Positions 1-11,419 of a stretch of 64,000 bases of DNA are shown piece by piece. The DNA is from Pseudeuparius sepicola (Eukaryota > Arthropoda > Insecta > Coleoptera > Anthribidae): positions 105,901,309-105,965,308 of the forward strand of contig OY987298.1 of NCBI GenBank assembly GCA_963920635.1, written 5' to 3'. Every line of letters starts with the position of its first letter. Within the stretch, counting starts at the first letter, position 1. The position numbers were made by a program, and so were the translations under genes. Below the pieces are notes generated by a model. That model saw only the letters and a list, made by a program, of their open reading frames with translations, had not been told where the DNA came from and ran no database searches.

Positions 1-423
1 TTATTTTTGGAAAAAAAAACACGCTGTATATGTAGAACCAAGCGTTTTTGAGCAATGTTTATTAAGCATAAGTGCTTATTTTAGCGAGTTCTACCTTGTG
101 TTTTCGGCTCTGCCTTTAGATGTGACTCACCCTGTATAACGAGAACGGTAGTAGTTTAGAAAGTAGTAGTAGAAATAAAATATTTTTTTACTACTAACCT
201 GAGAAATCACCATTATTTACCTCATTGCTCTAATGAGAAGTAATATTTCTCTATCTAGGTAAATAATGATAATAAAAAAATACCTAGGTAAATAATAAAA
301 CATTTTCTATTTGACATTTGAAAATTATTTTCATTTTGCCAGCTAGACAACTGAACTTCCAGGCTAAATCTATTCAAATATGTAAAATATGGCAATATTT
401 CAATGTTAGTAGTAAAAAATTCT
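1..423. other. No gene; AT-rich with a short palindrome
   Basis: No coding signal is visible. An imperfect palindrome at about 213-269 has CATTATTTACCT facing AGGTAAATAATG. It shares the word CATTATTTACC with the MITE that follows, so it may be a decayed relative. Confidence 0.4.
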
Positions 424-448
424 ATATACACTTTGGTTGAGAAGGACA

Positions 449-548
449 TATACACTTTGGTCGAGAAGGCCATTATTTACCTCGCTACGCGCCTCAGGAT
501 ATAAAAATGCTCGGTAAATAATGGCTCACTTCTCAACCTAAGTGTATA
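449..548. mobile_element. 100-bp palindromic MITE
   Basis: The ends are inverted copies: TATACACTTTGGTCGAGAAG at 449-468 faces CTTCTCAACCTAAGTGTATA at 529-548. The inner arms continue as CCATTATTTACC facing GGTAAATAATGG. A partial duplicate of the left end lies at 424-444. There is no coding capacity. Family unknown. Confidence 0.6.
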
Positions 549-1247
549 ATATACTAAATTCTCTTAGTAACACTCTGTAAATATGAAAAAGTGTAAATTT
601 ACGACACGTCTGTGTGTTCTTAATTAAAAAGGTAGATGATGAAAATTTATAATCAACAACCAAAGGTAGGTAGGCAGGTAGGGAGGTAGTGGATAAATCT
701 GGGGTAATAAAAGTATTTCCTTATGAACAACCGCCGATAATCGTGGAACAACTAACGGGAACTTGCTGAGGAATTTTAGGTATGAAATATACAAAACAAT
801 TTATATTCCAATAAATCACTTACAAAAAAAACAACATGTCGTCACTTACCATGTAGATGAAAGATTTTCAGACGTTAAAGGAGGAAATTGTGGAATTTCG
901 GCGAATACGGGGCTTGGAAATACGTATAATCTCTATAGACATTCCAGACAAGCCTTGTTCCCTTTTTATCTTCAGATCCCCAAGGATACTGCAACGAAAT
1001 CACACGCCACTTAAAAACACCTTAGTGGTCGCCGAGAAGGGACGCCGCGCCGCCCTCCTCGCATTCCTTTCACTTCCGTAAATTTCATAGAGGAAACAAA
1101 AAAACTGTGTAACCACCAGGTAACAATGCATTCTGTACACTCTTAAATTGCTAGATATTAAACCTATACTACACAGAGAATACAAAGAAGAGAACAAACC
1201 CCAAACTGTCCCAAAACATAAGTTCTCGGCCGAGCAAACGGTCCATA
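549..1247. other. No gene seen
   Basis: AT-rich spacer. A short GGTAGG-type repeat lies near 664-692. Short ORFs here look like chance. Confidence 0.4.
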
Positions 1248-1369
1248 CAGTGTGCGCACTCTAAGCTCACACGCGATGACCTCAGTCTAAGCGCCGCACA
1301 ATAAGCTGATAATGGATCGCCAGAGCTTAGGCTGAAGTTCTCGCGTGTCAGCTTAGAGTGCGCGAACTG
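1248..1369. mobile_element. 122-bp palindromic MITE with TA flanks
   Basis: Inverted arms of about 48 bp start CAGTGTGCGCACTCTAAGCT on the left. The right end, read in reverse complement, is CAGTTCGCGCACTCTAAGCT. TA dinucleotides flank both ends (1246-1247 and 1370-1371), as expected for Tc1/mariner-type target duplication. It is non-coding. The class is inferred from the TA flanks only. Confidence 0.6.
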
Positions 1370-1388
1370 TACTAATCTATACCTAGAC

Positions 1389-2188
1389 CTGGAACAACAC
1401 TATATTAGAGACCCGAGCATGCCGTCATATTTCATTGTTGTTTACGGATTGGGTGGCGCTACACGACGAAAAAAATTGCGACTTATTATAGGTTATAGGG
1501 GGGTATTCTGTGGCTATTGGGATGTCAGTTTCTGACGTTTAAAAAATCCAAAATTTTAAATATCCAGCTTTATTACGATTTACCTTCTTTTTACGGTAAC
1601 GAATTTTCTTTGCGTCCAGTATTTGGAAGTTTTGTCCTATTAATACGGCTTTTCGAGGTAGAGTTGTTTGTGATAACATGAAATTTTCGCGCACATGAAG
1701 AAAACGGTATGCACAGACCATTAGGTAAATTGCAGAAGAATAAACACTATTCAGGAATGAAAATAGAAAATTTTGTTTATAGCTTATAGCTTCCAAGCGA
1801 ACCAATAGTCCTCCATATAAAGAAGAAACTGAAAAATCTAATGCGTTTTATGCTTTCACATACTACAACTAGCCATGGACTGCGTTTCAAACCAAAAGGT
1901 ACCAAATACTCTTGCTTGCTTTTTAGACTCGCTTTTCTTAAGAAAATGTATGGAAATATGCCATGTGAACTTGTCAAATTAGAGGGACATAACAAACAAA
2001 TATTTTATTTTATTTTGAATATTAACTTAGTTGTAACAGACATATTTGCATGTTTTTATTTTATAAAAGATTCTGCAACAATGGTGTTTTAACTAAAACC
2101 ACCGTATAAATTTGTTTCGTCGTGTGGCGCCAGTGGCGATCGCTTGAAACAGCGCTATGCACAGGTCTTTAATATAGTGTTGGTCCAG
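1389..2188. mobile_element. 800-bp DNA element, copy A, 7-bp TSD
   Basis: The terminal inverted repeats are CTGGAACAACACTATATTAG on the left and, in reverse complement, CTGGACCAACACTATATTAA on the right. The 7-bp CCTAGAC occurs directly before (1382-1388) and after (2189-2195) the element. A second copy at 40340-41299 has a different 7-bp duplication, which confirms both boundaries. The interior has no convincing ORF, so it is non-autonomous. Superfamily unresolved; P-like and Dada-like elements are known to make TSDs near this length. Confidence 0.85.
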
Positions 2189-2234
2189 CCTAGACAGAAC
2201 TAGCGACCATATGACGTACCGACCACACGCTCCG

Positions 2235-2496
2235 CCACAGAATAAATAGCTTCACTTCAGAAGCGTCCATAAAGACATGTGTCAAAAGGATGCTCGCTTT
2301 GACGCGAAATATCTTCTAAAGGGATAAACATTGTGCATTTTATTTTACATTAATCCACATTGCAAAGAGATTGTATTAGGACCAAATGTATGTATACGTT
2401 ATTGGTTATTTTTCTGTAAATTGAAATGGAGGCTCGCTTATTTTTGACACATGTCTTTATGGACGCTTCTGTTGTGAAGCTATTTATTCTGTGGCT
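2235..2496. repeat. 260-bp foldback repeat
   Basis: Arms of about 65 bp are inverted copies. The left arm runs from GCCACAGAATAAATAGCTTC through CATAAAGACATGTGTCAAAA. The right arm carries the complement, ending in GAAGCTATTTATTCTGTGGC. The short loop is AT-rich. It is likely a MITE. No TSD could be fixed. Confidence 0.6.
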
Positions 2497-4985
2497 CCGC
2501 GTTCCGCAACGCCTCCTTCAAAGTCATACAAATTCGGAACCTACTAGGTAGATGGTGCTGTGTAGCATTCCAAAAAATTCACAGATTTCGCAATCCTTGC
2601 AACCATCGGAGACATTGGAAATGATAACCCCACATACGAAACATAATAATTAACCCAATTTACGAGTTGGTAGTAAAAACAAACATCATTTTTACAAAAA
2701 TTTAAAAAGGCGGTACAGAGAAGGTCCGAAGAATGAAGAAATGATATTAACGTAGAATCTGGGGAAGCTGTAGAACATTGCAAAATCAGCAAAAATTAAC
2801 TATTAACTATAAAGAAGCTGTAATAACCGGTTAATAAAATAAACACTTAATATAAATGGAACAAACTTATACGTTTGGAGTTTTATTATAATGTACCAAT
2901 CATTAGTTCATTTCCTAAACTAAATATAAGTACCATATTATGTCTTTTAATTATTTTATATCGGGTATAACTGGAAGTTGCAGAAAGTTGAAAATATTAA
3001 TTTTAGTTCAAGTGGCCGGGTCCGATAACCGAAGTACGGAAATTTTCAGATTTTTATTCCGTTTGGTTCTCCAGATACCTACTTTTAATGCACGGCCTTC
3101 GCGCCGTACCCTGTATGTATGTAACTATACATATGGATCTAACCTTGCCTATTTATAATACATTAAAAGAATACTCAAGAAACTCAAAGAGAGCCCCAAG
3201 TTCCTCACATGTACCTATTGTTAAGGCAAAGCTAAAGCTACCCTACTAAAACAAAACAATCCGCTTTCGAATCCCCTTGCCCCTTTAGGAAAGCCAAATG
3301 GTATGCCTTTGCCGACTGTGGCTGGGTGACATAACATTATTATGGCTAGAAAATAATTTATCGCAGGAGTAAAACAAAGAAACACTTTATTCCTTAGCTG
3401 AGAAAGGGAACAATTTAAATAATAGGCTTGAAAAAAAGCAATATAAGAAAAATAATTTAATTTTCTGACAGGTAACACAAAATATATTTATTTAACGAGA
3501 TAGCACATTTGTAAAAGAAAAGAAATAATATGGTAGAATAGCAACTTTGTTTATAAATAAGCTTTCAGTCTCACAAAAATATAGTCGGTCGGGCACAGTT
3601 GAACACTTTGTCGTCTCACCCACCACTTTATCGGTTGCTTACTTGAAATTGATTTACATGTTTTTGTTAGACAATGCAGCCTATACGATATGCATAGTTC
3701 CACGTCTATTATAATATGGTGTCCATCAGTATTTGTTAGCAGCCACCCTTTTATAGAAGTAAAAACTATTATTTACGAGACCGAAGGACTATTTTTTGTC
3801 TGGTGGAACCTCGTGTTGAGATAAGCTTTGCAGCATTTTTCCGGAGCATCACGGGAGCTTGTGGCGGTATTGATATTATCGTGCGTCGAATGCGGTATTG
3901 CAAAAGTGGGCCTGTATTTTGAAACATAGTCGCTTCAATTTAAAATGTCATAAGGAAATAAACTTTTTTCCCAAAGAATCTCTGGTTAATAGAATTGTTA
4001 CGGTCTGATTTTAGGACACGTTTAATTTCGTAGCCTTGCAAAATTACTTGTCGCTCTAATGAAAATCATCGATCAAAACCAAAGTGGCTTATATAGTTAC
4101 TATTAACAGGAAGAAAAATACTCTAGACCCTAAGGAGCGAAATACATACGAAACACATGCTACGGATAACAAGTAACTCCAATAACAACTTTACGAAACA
4201 AATTGCAAAAGTTCAACAATAATTATTATGATGTACATATGATTTTGATCTAATTCATTTTCGGAGAAAATTCGGATGAAATCAGTTATGTTATAAAGGC
4301 TTGAAAATACAAAAAAATATCGGTGTTTATATCTACATGATTAAAAATGTAATATTAAAGCAAAAACAGATTTTATTTATTATGTATCCTTGTATAATAT
4401 TGTACAATGGGTAGGTAATATTAAAGCAAATTGCGAAATAAGGCATGAAGTATGGTTTCTGATAATTCTGATGCCCTATATAGTTACGGCAGAGTCGAAA
4501 GGAAATGAAAGTGGGACATAGAGGCGTAGAGGGGCGCCCCCCAATCGCCAATCCTTAGAACTAGGATGAACCACTCGGTACTAGATGGCACAATTATCAG
4601 TTTATTTAGAAAACCATAGTTATCGTATACGTACAATGGTTATATATATGTTACAGACCGTAGATGTAGAACAGGCCCTAAACAAATGGACTTAGTCCGT
4701 TTAAAAAAGGTCTAGTCCATTATTTATATACAGTGTACCTGCAACTGGACCATATATCATAGGCATAAACAAAGGCAGAATGTATGTTTTTTATTCATTT
4801 GAACAAGTTAAGCTATTAAGATATTTTCTATTTATAAGATTGTTTTTTATTATTATTATATAATAACGAAAAACCATCGTATGGCGGCTACGATTACTTG
4901 GGCCCTAATCCGCAAGGAATTATACGCGATTTTAACATAAGGGATGGCACTCGGTTTTTGAGCCCCAATCCAGCCAGAAAAATAG
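2497..4985. other. No gene seen (2.5 kb)
   Basis: ORFs in both strands are short and resemble no family I recognise. I see no long inverted repeat. The stretch looks like old repeat debris or intergenic DNA. Confidence 0.35.
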
Positions 4986-5125
4986 TGTGCAGAACATTTT
5001 GAATGGCAACTTTTGAAGGCTTTCATTGAAAATTGAAATAAAAACTCTTAGCGGACCAACTATACAGATTTGCAATTATCTCAATCGGATAAATTTGCAA
5101 GTTGCTTTACGCGACACTTTTCTAG
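4986..5125 (+). repeat. Dispersed repeat, copy 1 (pair with 38093-38248)
   Basis: About 140 bp, starting near GTGTGCAGAACATTTTGAA and ending with CGCGACACTTTTCTAGAAAT. It is clearly similar to 38093-38248 in the same orientation. Non-coding. Family not recognised. Confidence 0.6.
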
Positions 5126-5441
5126 AAATGTGTACGACAAGAACAAGTGGATAATGTGGATGCAACAAATAAAATGCATTGTTTTGTGTTTGTTAAATGT
5201 TTCCCTGCCTCCTGTTTTACTCGTATAAAGAAGGAATGGATAAGACATAAGCTAGAATAGGGAAAGATATAGACATTTTTACGAAAAAATAAAAGAGATC
5301 ACTAAAATTTTGACTTATGCTTATAATATACAGACAGTAGTTTTTATATTAAAGACTCTTGCAAATTTGATTTGAACACTTTTTTTACGTACCTTTTATA
5401 TAATTTATTTTTGAACTCTATAATAGTTATTTTTGTTAAAA

Positions 5442-5545
5442 GTACCAAAAATGAAGTTTTTCAGGATGAATCATTGCTGTTTCCGGACAAGGCGTTAGCC
5501 GAGTCCGGAATAGCAGATGAGCCCTGAAAAACTTCATTTAGGTAC
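5442..5545. repeat. 104-bp hairpin-forming palindrome
   Basis: GTACC plus AAATGAAGTTTTTCAGG on the left faces CCTGAAAAACTTCATTT plus GGTAC on the right. CCGGAC faces GTCCGG next to a 14-nt loop. A single strand would fold into a long hairpin. It is probably a very small MITE, though an RNA hairpin is not excluded. About 315 bp of plain AT-rich sequence precede it. Confidence 0.6.
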
Positions 5546-5821
5546 GTGTGACAAACTCTATTTTTTGTCATTAGGTTCCCAAATTTTGTTATGCGCTTTT
5601 TACAATAATTCTTCGGAACACTTAAATTTGCAAATTTTCCATACTTTTTGAAATCATAATGTTCGAATAAATTGGCTTAGAAATTGAAATCGTAGCAACA
5701 AGTTTGTTCATTTGATAATTTTGTCATGTCATTCATTCCTTTAGGGACTAGGCCGAAAAGGAAGCATTTTACGGACTTAAATGAGTCCGTAAAATACCTA
5801 GCTATTTTTGGGAGCGTATGA

Positions 5822-6016
5822 CAACAACAAATTTTTGGCACTCAAATGGGTTTTAGTATTTCTCCTATAATAGGGAATGTTGTGATGGAATATCTTTTTT
5901 CTGAATGCATTTCCAAAATTAATTATTACTTACCTTTCATTAAAAAATATATTGATTATACAATTTTAGCTGCATCTTATAATAAGATAGAATATACTTT
6001 AGATATTTTTTTATAA
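5822..6016 (+). pseudogene. Penelope-like element RT fragment
   Basis: The frame from 5822 to the stop at 6014-6016 reads a PLE reverse-transcriptase palm segment: GTQMGFSISPIIGNVVMEYL, then KKYIDYTILA. In intact relatives this is G-T-x-M-G-x-x-x-S-P-I followed by YVDD. Here the second catalytic aspartate is Tyr (YIDY), and no RT sequence continues on either side. It is a dead fragment of about 64 codons. It is on the opposite strand from the better-preserved PLE at 7098-8776. Confidence 0.75.
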
Positions 6017-6039
6017 ATAGTATAAAAAAATAGTTATTT

Positions 6040-6545
6040 ATGTACCAAGGCACTGAAGTTCAACTTTTTATGACTCATGTGGAATTTAGTTACCTAATAA
6101 TAAATAAATATGAATAAACCACATGAGTGATAAAAAGAACTTAAGTGCCGAGGTACATATTATATATATTTTTTGAAATCGGAAAAAAAAAGTTTTATTA
6201 GGCAAAAAATAATAATAAGGTATCACCCGTCCATGAACCGACTACGCGCGGCGTTGCTTGACTTTGACGATTGCTCTACCTAGGTCAAGTATGATAAGAC
6301 ACGGCACTTACTGACAGAAAATCCAAACTGCTGCCTGTTGTGTAGCCTCCATGTAAAATAGATTAATATTCAAATCTACTAAAATATTTCGATGGCTCCG
6401 CGTCTGACGTTTGATGTTCACATCTCTCCAAGGCCTACTTATTTAAAAAATCGTACAATAATGGGCTACTTCAGTGCCGATTTCTGAGCTTTAAATGACG
6501 ATTTTGAGACACTTTACTGCCGATTTCAAGAAAACTCTATTAAAA
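6040..6545 (+). repeat. Dispersed repeat, single arm of the 18.2-20.5 kb palindrome family
   Basis: This region opens with a small inverted repeat: GTACCAAGGCACTGAAGTTC faces GAACTTAAGTGCCGAGGTAC. It continues with sequence shared with 20127-20490 and, inverted, with 18100-18600. Shared words include ACTACGCGCGGCGTTGCTTG and GATGGCTCCGCGTCTGACGT. Non-coding. Three copies in 64 kb mark it as a mobile or formerly mobile repeat. Confidence 0.7.
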
Positions 6546-7097
6546 ACAAAGTGTGTAATAAAATGTTTTGAACATATATGTGCGAAAACTTTAATATACT
6601 TTTCGTTATAAAATTTGCACTTTTTGTAGCAACTATCCATTTATGCCTTCTGATACTATCAGAAGACGACTATCAGAAGACAACCATTCGCGTCGGCGTT
6701 ATTTACGTTCAAAGCTCAAACCACTTAGAATTCGGGTATTAAAACTAACCTTATGTCCACTTCCTCTACTCCTTCAAATTAACAACAAAACAAAAACAAA
6801 GCATTTTAAACAGTAATTTAAAACATTTATCATTTGAAAAAATGTATAATCTTAAACATTTGTCCTCCGGCGGCCGCATTGCCGATCATGACAGTTCGTT
6901 GGACTGTCCTATTTTGTCAAATTTAAGATCTTTTAAACTAAAGAGAACAAAATGAAAACAATTTTGGTATTGATCTGATGAAAAGTATAATTGTAAGCTA
7001 CCTTTAACAAATGGTCAAGTATCCTCTATATTATAGCATTAGAATACGGCTACTACTCTTATGTAGGTAGACATATACCGTGGTAAACTAAGTACAC
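6546..7097. other. No gene seen
   Basis: AT-rich spacer. A short local duplication (ACTATCAGAAGAC) lies near 6655-6683. Confidence 0.35.
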
Positions 7098-7165
7098 AAA
7101 TATGTAATTGAAGGATGGTTCTTCGGTTTAAGACAGTTCTTTAAAAAATTAAAACTCTATCTTTT

Positions 7166-7201
7166 GCAAGCTTTCGCAAAATATATTTGCTTCATCAGGC
7201 T
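7166..7201 (-). ncRNA. Hammerhead-ribozyme-like core in PLE terminus
   Basis: On the minus strand CTGATGA is followed by A, a 5-bp hairpin (GCAAA/TTTGC) and GAAA. This is the conserved core layout of a hammerhead ribozyme with its stem II. PLE terminal repeats are known to carry such motifs. Stem I, stem III and the cleavage site are not clear here, so self-cleavage is unproven. Confidence 0.45.
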
Positions 7202-7369
7202 AAAATAAATTAAAGAAATATACAAAATTGATAAATTACAACTAATATAGAATCAGAACTTACCAAAGGGAGAAAAATATTAGTCTTAATGTAAAAATAA
7301 TTGTAAAAACGATTGTATGTGTTGTTAAAAATATCAATTCGATTTGATAAAGTCAGAATTAGTAAAAAG

Positions 7370-8077
7370 TCACACAATAATGAAAAAGGTAAAAGGTGTA
7401 AAAAAAATAGAGAGGCCAATATATAAATTGAGCAGAGTTGTAAAAATAGTACAATCTATGATGTTAAAGTTAATTTTAATTTTAGCAATTTTATTAGGAA
7501 TAGAAGAAATCAAATTAGAATAAATTACGCTTAGATTATTTACATCAGTACGAAAACTTATTGAATTAGGATCAGAATTTATAAAAATAGATTCTTTTAT
7601 AAGTCTTTTTTGATAATTTTTCTCAAGGTTAAGGACTAATGGTTTTGTTAAATCAAAATTGTGATTAGTTAAATTATGATGATTAGCTAAAGCTGTATGG
7701 TTATTATTATTATTGCAATCTCTCCTATGATCATTCATACGATTTTTTAAATAATTTTTAGTTTGTCCAATATATGTACCTGTGCAATTTAAACAAGGAA
7801 CTTTATAAATCAAATTAGAGAAATAGTTAATAGGAGTTTTATCTTTAAATTTATTAAATAAAATTGAAGTTGTTTTAAGATACGAAAGAACAATTTGTAT
7901 GTTATTAGTGGATAAAATTTTAGAAAGTTTTTGAAAAAGTCCGGGAGTAAATGGAATGCTATAACGTTGTATTAAAGAATTTTCATTATTGTCATCAACA
8001 GAAAAAGTAGGGTTATTAATTAAATTATCAAAATTAAAATTATGGGTATTAAATAATACAGAATTAATAATTTTCAA
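7370..8077 (-). pseudogene. PLE GIY-YIG endonuclease module
   Basis: The 235-codon frame contains KVPCLNCTGTYIGQTKNYLK followed by RMNDHRRDC. This fits the GIY-YIG nuclease fold (Y-x-I-G-Q-T) with the Cys pair typical of PLE endonucleases. Later come H/N-rich and E-rich segments (ALANHHNLTNHNFDLTK, NLEKNYQKRLIKESIFI) that are normal for the family. In PLEs this domain nicks target DNA for integration. It is joined to the RT through a one-base frame break in an A run near 8097-8106, so RT and endonuclease can no longer be one protein. Confidence 0.8.
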
Positions 8078-8091
8078 TGGATAACCATTAT

Positions 8092-8708
8092 CTAAAAGTA
8101 TTTTTTTTTTGCTAAATTAAAGTTCTTAGTCCAAAAACTTTTATGAGATAGATTGATGATTCTATGTTTTAATGATTTAATTATAGAAATTTTCTGGGAT
8201 CTTTTATGGAAAGAATCAAAATTGAGTACTCTTTTAGATGATAATGGTTTTATATACCAATCAGTGACAATAGTATTATCATGATTATGAATTAAACATA
8301 AATCTAAGTATGGTAATTTATTATCATTTTCAATTTCAATCGAAAATTTAATATCGGAATCATAACTATTAAAAATACTTAAAATTTGCAATTCAGTATT
8401 AATTGGAATAGCAGTAACTAAATCATCAACATATAATTTAATAAAAGGGAGTTGAAATGGAAGTTTTGATATAATTGTTTTTAAAAATCTATTCATAACA
8501 ATCTCAGCGTATATGGGTGAAGATGGATTACCCATAGAAGTTCCTTTTATTTGTTGATAATAAATTCCATCCCTAACAAAATAACTACTCTCAAAAGTAA
8601 AACGAACAATATTTAGAAAACTCTCTCTCGTTATATCTGTATGTAATCCAATAAGGTCCCAAGATTCAATAATTGAAGAAATAACTAAATCTTGACGTAT
8701 GTTCGTAA
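8092..8708 (-). pseudogene. PLE reverse transcriptase, C-terminal half
   Basis: The open frame 8535-8092 starts at MGNPSSPIYAEIVMNRFL. It contains FIKLYVDDLVTAI (catalytic YVDD) and then DSDIKFSIEIENDNKLPYLD, the usual order in PLE RTs. In-frame RT sequence continues upstream without a Met, through GIYYQQIKGTS, to about 8708. There a one-base deletion breaks the FTNI-type motif, and ISLDIKS follows in another frame. Upstream of about 8765 the homology ends. The catalytic centre is intact, but the protein is truncated and frameshifted at both ends. Confidence 0.85.
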
Positions 8709-8869
8709 AAAAGACTTAATATCAAGGCTAATTAACATATAATTATCCGAAGAACCATCCTTCAATTACATATTTAATAATAGTGGACACGTAAAGACAA
8801 TATATTTAAGTACACAAAAATGGAAAATGCAATAATATGAGGTCCGTTCGCCACGGACCAACCGAATAT

Positions 8870-9135
8870 ACGTACGAGTCGGTGTCGGTGTGCGCGTCGC
8901 TGTGCACGGGCTGCGAGCCGGAGCGGCGCAGGCGCCAGAGGGCGCTGCGCGCCGCCACCAGCCGCGCCAAGTTGTAGCGCGCCACGGTGCGTCCGCGCCG
9001 GACGAGCGATGGGGCGCCGCGACGACGCTGTCGGCGCCGTGCCCGCACCGCACTGAAGGGCCGCGTCGCGGCGCCCCGTCGAGCAGCCGCCGCCGGCGCG
9101 CCGCCCCGCGCGCCCTCCCCCATCGCCAAGGTGTG
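8870..9135 (-). other. GC-rich island, possible exon of an unrecognised gene
   Basis: This is the most GC-rich stretch in the window, CpG-dense and sharply bounded by AT-rich DNA. Both strands have ORFs across it. The minus strand starts an ATG at about 9123 (MGEGARGGAP) and ends in SDAHTDTDSYV near a GTATAT that could be a splice donor. That C-terminal part looks more protein-like than the other frame. I recognise no domain. It could equally be a non-coding CpG island or a misjoined fragment. Confidence 0.3.
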
Positions 9136-9231
9136 TTTATACACACGGGCCGACTGATGGTTGGTGTTGGTGTTGCGGCGTGCAAATAAACAATTATTCC
9201 GGAACGCGAGTTCCCAATCGAAACCACTTCT

Positions 9232-9726
9232 AATATTTTCCCCCGAAACTGTGTTTACGCCAAGTTGACGAAGGCGAACACACGCAAACACAATCAAATC
9301 GGCTCATTCGGCGGAATGTTCGCTTTGATTTATTAGGGAAGTTCATTTTACGTTTCGGTGGATTGTTTATACCCTGTACAGAATTTGCAATCTTACACAC
9401 ACATACAGTGTGTATCACTTTAACTCGAGACGTAAAAGTTATTATAAAAATCAAATTTGCTATGAAACTATGACACATATGAAAAAATGCTAAGAGAACG
9501 TTTTTGTTTACAAAAGAATTTGAATACATTGTATTGCTATACAAGGTGGTTCTATTTTTTTCTAAAATAAATTATACTAATTACCCATCCCTACGCCACT
9601 GGTTGTTCAAGATGTTTTATATTAACAGGTTTTACGTTAACCCATGCCGTTATAACGTGTACCAAATATGACTTAAATATCTCAACTAGTTTGTAAAATA
9701 TTCAATAAATTCCACATATTTCTTGC
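9232..9726. other. No gene seen
   Basis: AT-rich spacer between the GC island and the foldback cluster. The minus-strand ORF 9544-9230 has no recognisable motif. Confidence 0.35.
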
Positions 9727-9853
9727 AATTTTAACACCCTGTAACTTTTTTATAAGGCCTTAAAATGATATAGTTTATAGAAGAAAGTGCGGTTATTTTT
9801 TGGTTTTCTATCACCTGTTGAAGTGTTGCAGATTAAAACTGAATCACCCTGTA
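9727..9853. repeat. Half of a foldback repeat (CACCTGTTGAAGTGT family)
   Basis: TTTTCTATCACCTGTTGAAG through ACTGAATCACCCTGTA matches the right arm of the foldback at 14497-14815. A shorter relative lies near 15950-16075. Only one arm is present here. It abuts the next foldback. Confidence 0.5.
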
Positions 9854-9858
9854 TAATA

Positions 9859-10561
9859 CAGGGTGTCCCATAACTTTGCCGCCAAAGGGCAACAGGTGGT
9901 ACTAGACTTCAAAATATACCATGTTAGCCAAAAATGCCTTAGTAAAATGTGTCTCGTTTAAAAGATATCTACAGGGTGTAGAAAATGAAACTTGATATTC
10001 GAAAAATTTCAATAAATCTAAAACTGTTGAAAGTACCTCATTCAAAATTGACACACTTGGGTTTTCGAAGGGGAGAAATCCGTACTAGTTTGAACCAGGT
10101 TCCTAAAGGGCGCTTGGTGCGAACTTCGTGATGAATTAAATTCTGCATAATATTTTACCCTGTGAAGCTGGCAATGTTTTGACTTCGAGTTAGAGAAAAG
10201 TCATCCTTTCCACGTAAAAAAACATACCTACTCTTGGTCAATATCGATAACTCAAGCCGTTTGCGAGATATTCGTCTCTGAATCTAGAAACACCCGAAAA
10301 AAATCTCTTTATTAAATGATGCCTCTCATTCGGGAAGGTATTTTCGGCACTTTTAATATTGAATTTTTCCTAATTAATAATAAATTAATTCGGATTTCCC
10401 ACCTTCGAAATTATTTCAATTTTTCGAAAATAAAGTTTCATTTTCAACGATCTTTTAAACGAGCAACATTTTACTAAAGCATTTTTGGCTTACACGGTAT
10501 ATTTTGAGGTCGAGTAGGTACCACCTGTTGCTCTATGGCGGATAAGTTATGGCACACCCCG
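9859..10561. mobile_element. 703-bp foldback element (CAGGGTG ends)
   Basis: The left end CAGGGTGTCCCATAACTT faces a right end whose reverse complement is CGGGGTGTGCCATAACTT. The arms continue inward for over 100 bp (CAACAGGTGGTACTA facing TAGGTACCACCTGTTG, then TTTTCGAA segments). TA lies outside both ends. There is no ORF of note. It shares terminal words, but not arm sequence, with the elements at 29995, 36721, 42773 and 45069. Confidence 0.75.
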
Positions 10562-11419
10562 TATAGTGCTCCATAGTACCTACATTCTGACAGTTAATTT
10601 GTGGAAATTTAATAACTTCCCGTGACCTGCCGATCATGACAAGACCCCCACTTTCCGCAAAGCCAAAATCCCAGGAAGTCCACCACCCGGTGCATCGCTA
10701 TCTCGTTATGCGAGAGCGTCGTGCTGCACAGATGATGATCTATAGGCCAAGAATCTATAAAGTTCCTACTTTTTGCGTCGATATTATCGTATGGTGTTGC
10801 AAAGGTTGGCTTGTCGATAAGTGAATTATTTTGGACATTATTATTGTTAAGTGAAATGTCAAACTAAATATGATTTTTAATTCAATTAAATCTTTGAAAA
10901 TAGCTCAACCCGATAAAACATAATGAAGTCTCTCGAATTAAAGTGATTCATGAAAGCCAGTAGAAGCACCACTACAACAGGGAAACGTTAAACCATATGC
11001 GGGACGCATATAGGTAAGTAACATGTGGTATCGCCATTCGGTAAAAACGATAAACGTGTTCGTATTTTTGGATGTAACATATGATAGCGCCAAAGGTTGT
11101 GCGCTGTCGAATGTTACTTACCCAACTAGATTTCGCATATTACAGGTATTACATAATCTTTATATTTATACACAATACAATATTGCCGGAAAAAAGCAGA
11201 TGGTTATTAAATGATGATGGTTATTAGATGGTTATTAAATTGAATTGAAAATTTTTAGATAATAAAATTACTTTTACTCTCCCTTTGTGTGTAAACTGTA
11301 ATTATAACTATTTCATGTACTTTTTAACGACTTGACTAGATTAATTGGAGAATAATACAGAACTTCAACAAATAAAAATAAAATTTAGTTTTTAAAATTG
11401 AATATTGATCGTAACTTCT
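10562..11419. other. No gene seen
   Basis: Short ORFs only. A weak inverted pair (GTAAGTAACATG facing GAATGTTACTTAC) lies at about 11012-11120. Confidence 0.35.

Larger units (their letters stand above)
7098..8776 (-). mobile_element. 5'-truncated Penelope-like retroelement
   Basis: On the minus strand this copy holds the C-terminal part of a PLE reverse transcriptase followed by a GIY-YIG endonuclease, the diagnostic PLE domain order. The 3' end near 7166-7201 carries the CTGATGA...GAAAGCTTG motif seen at two other PLE sites in this window. The two ends (about 7098-7126 and 8748-8776) are a 29-bp inverted repeat. The right-hand copy overlaps RT coding sequence, so the left-hand copy looks like a snapped-back duplicate. 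The RT N-terminus is missing. Confidence 0.8.

Noticed and set aside
1539..1995. Overlapping ORFs inside DNA element copy A as a transposase
   Set aside because: Frames are short and not conserved in copy B at 40340-41299.
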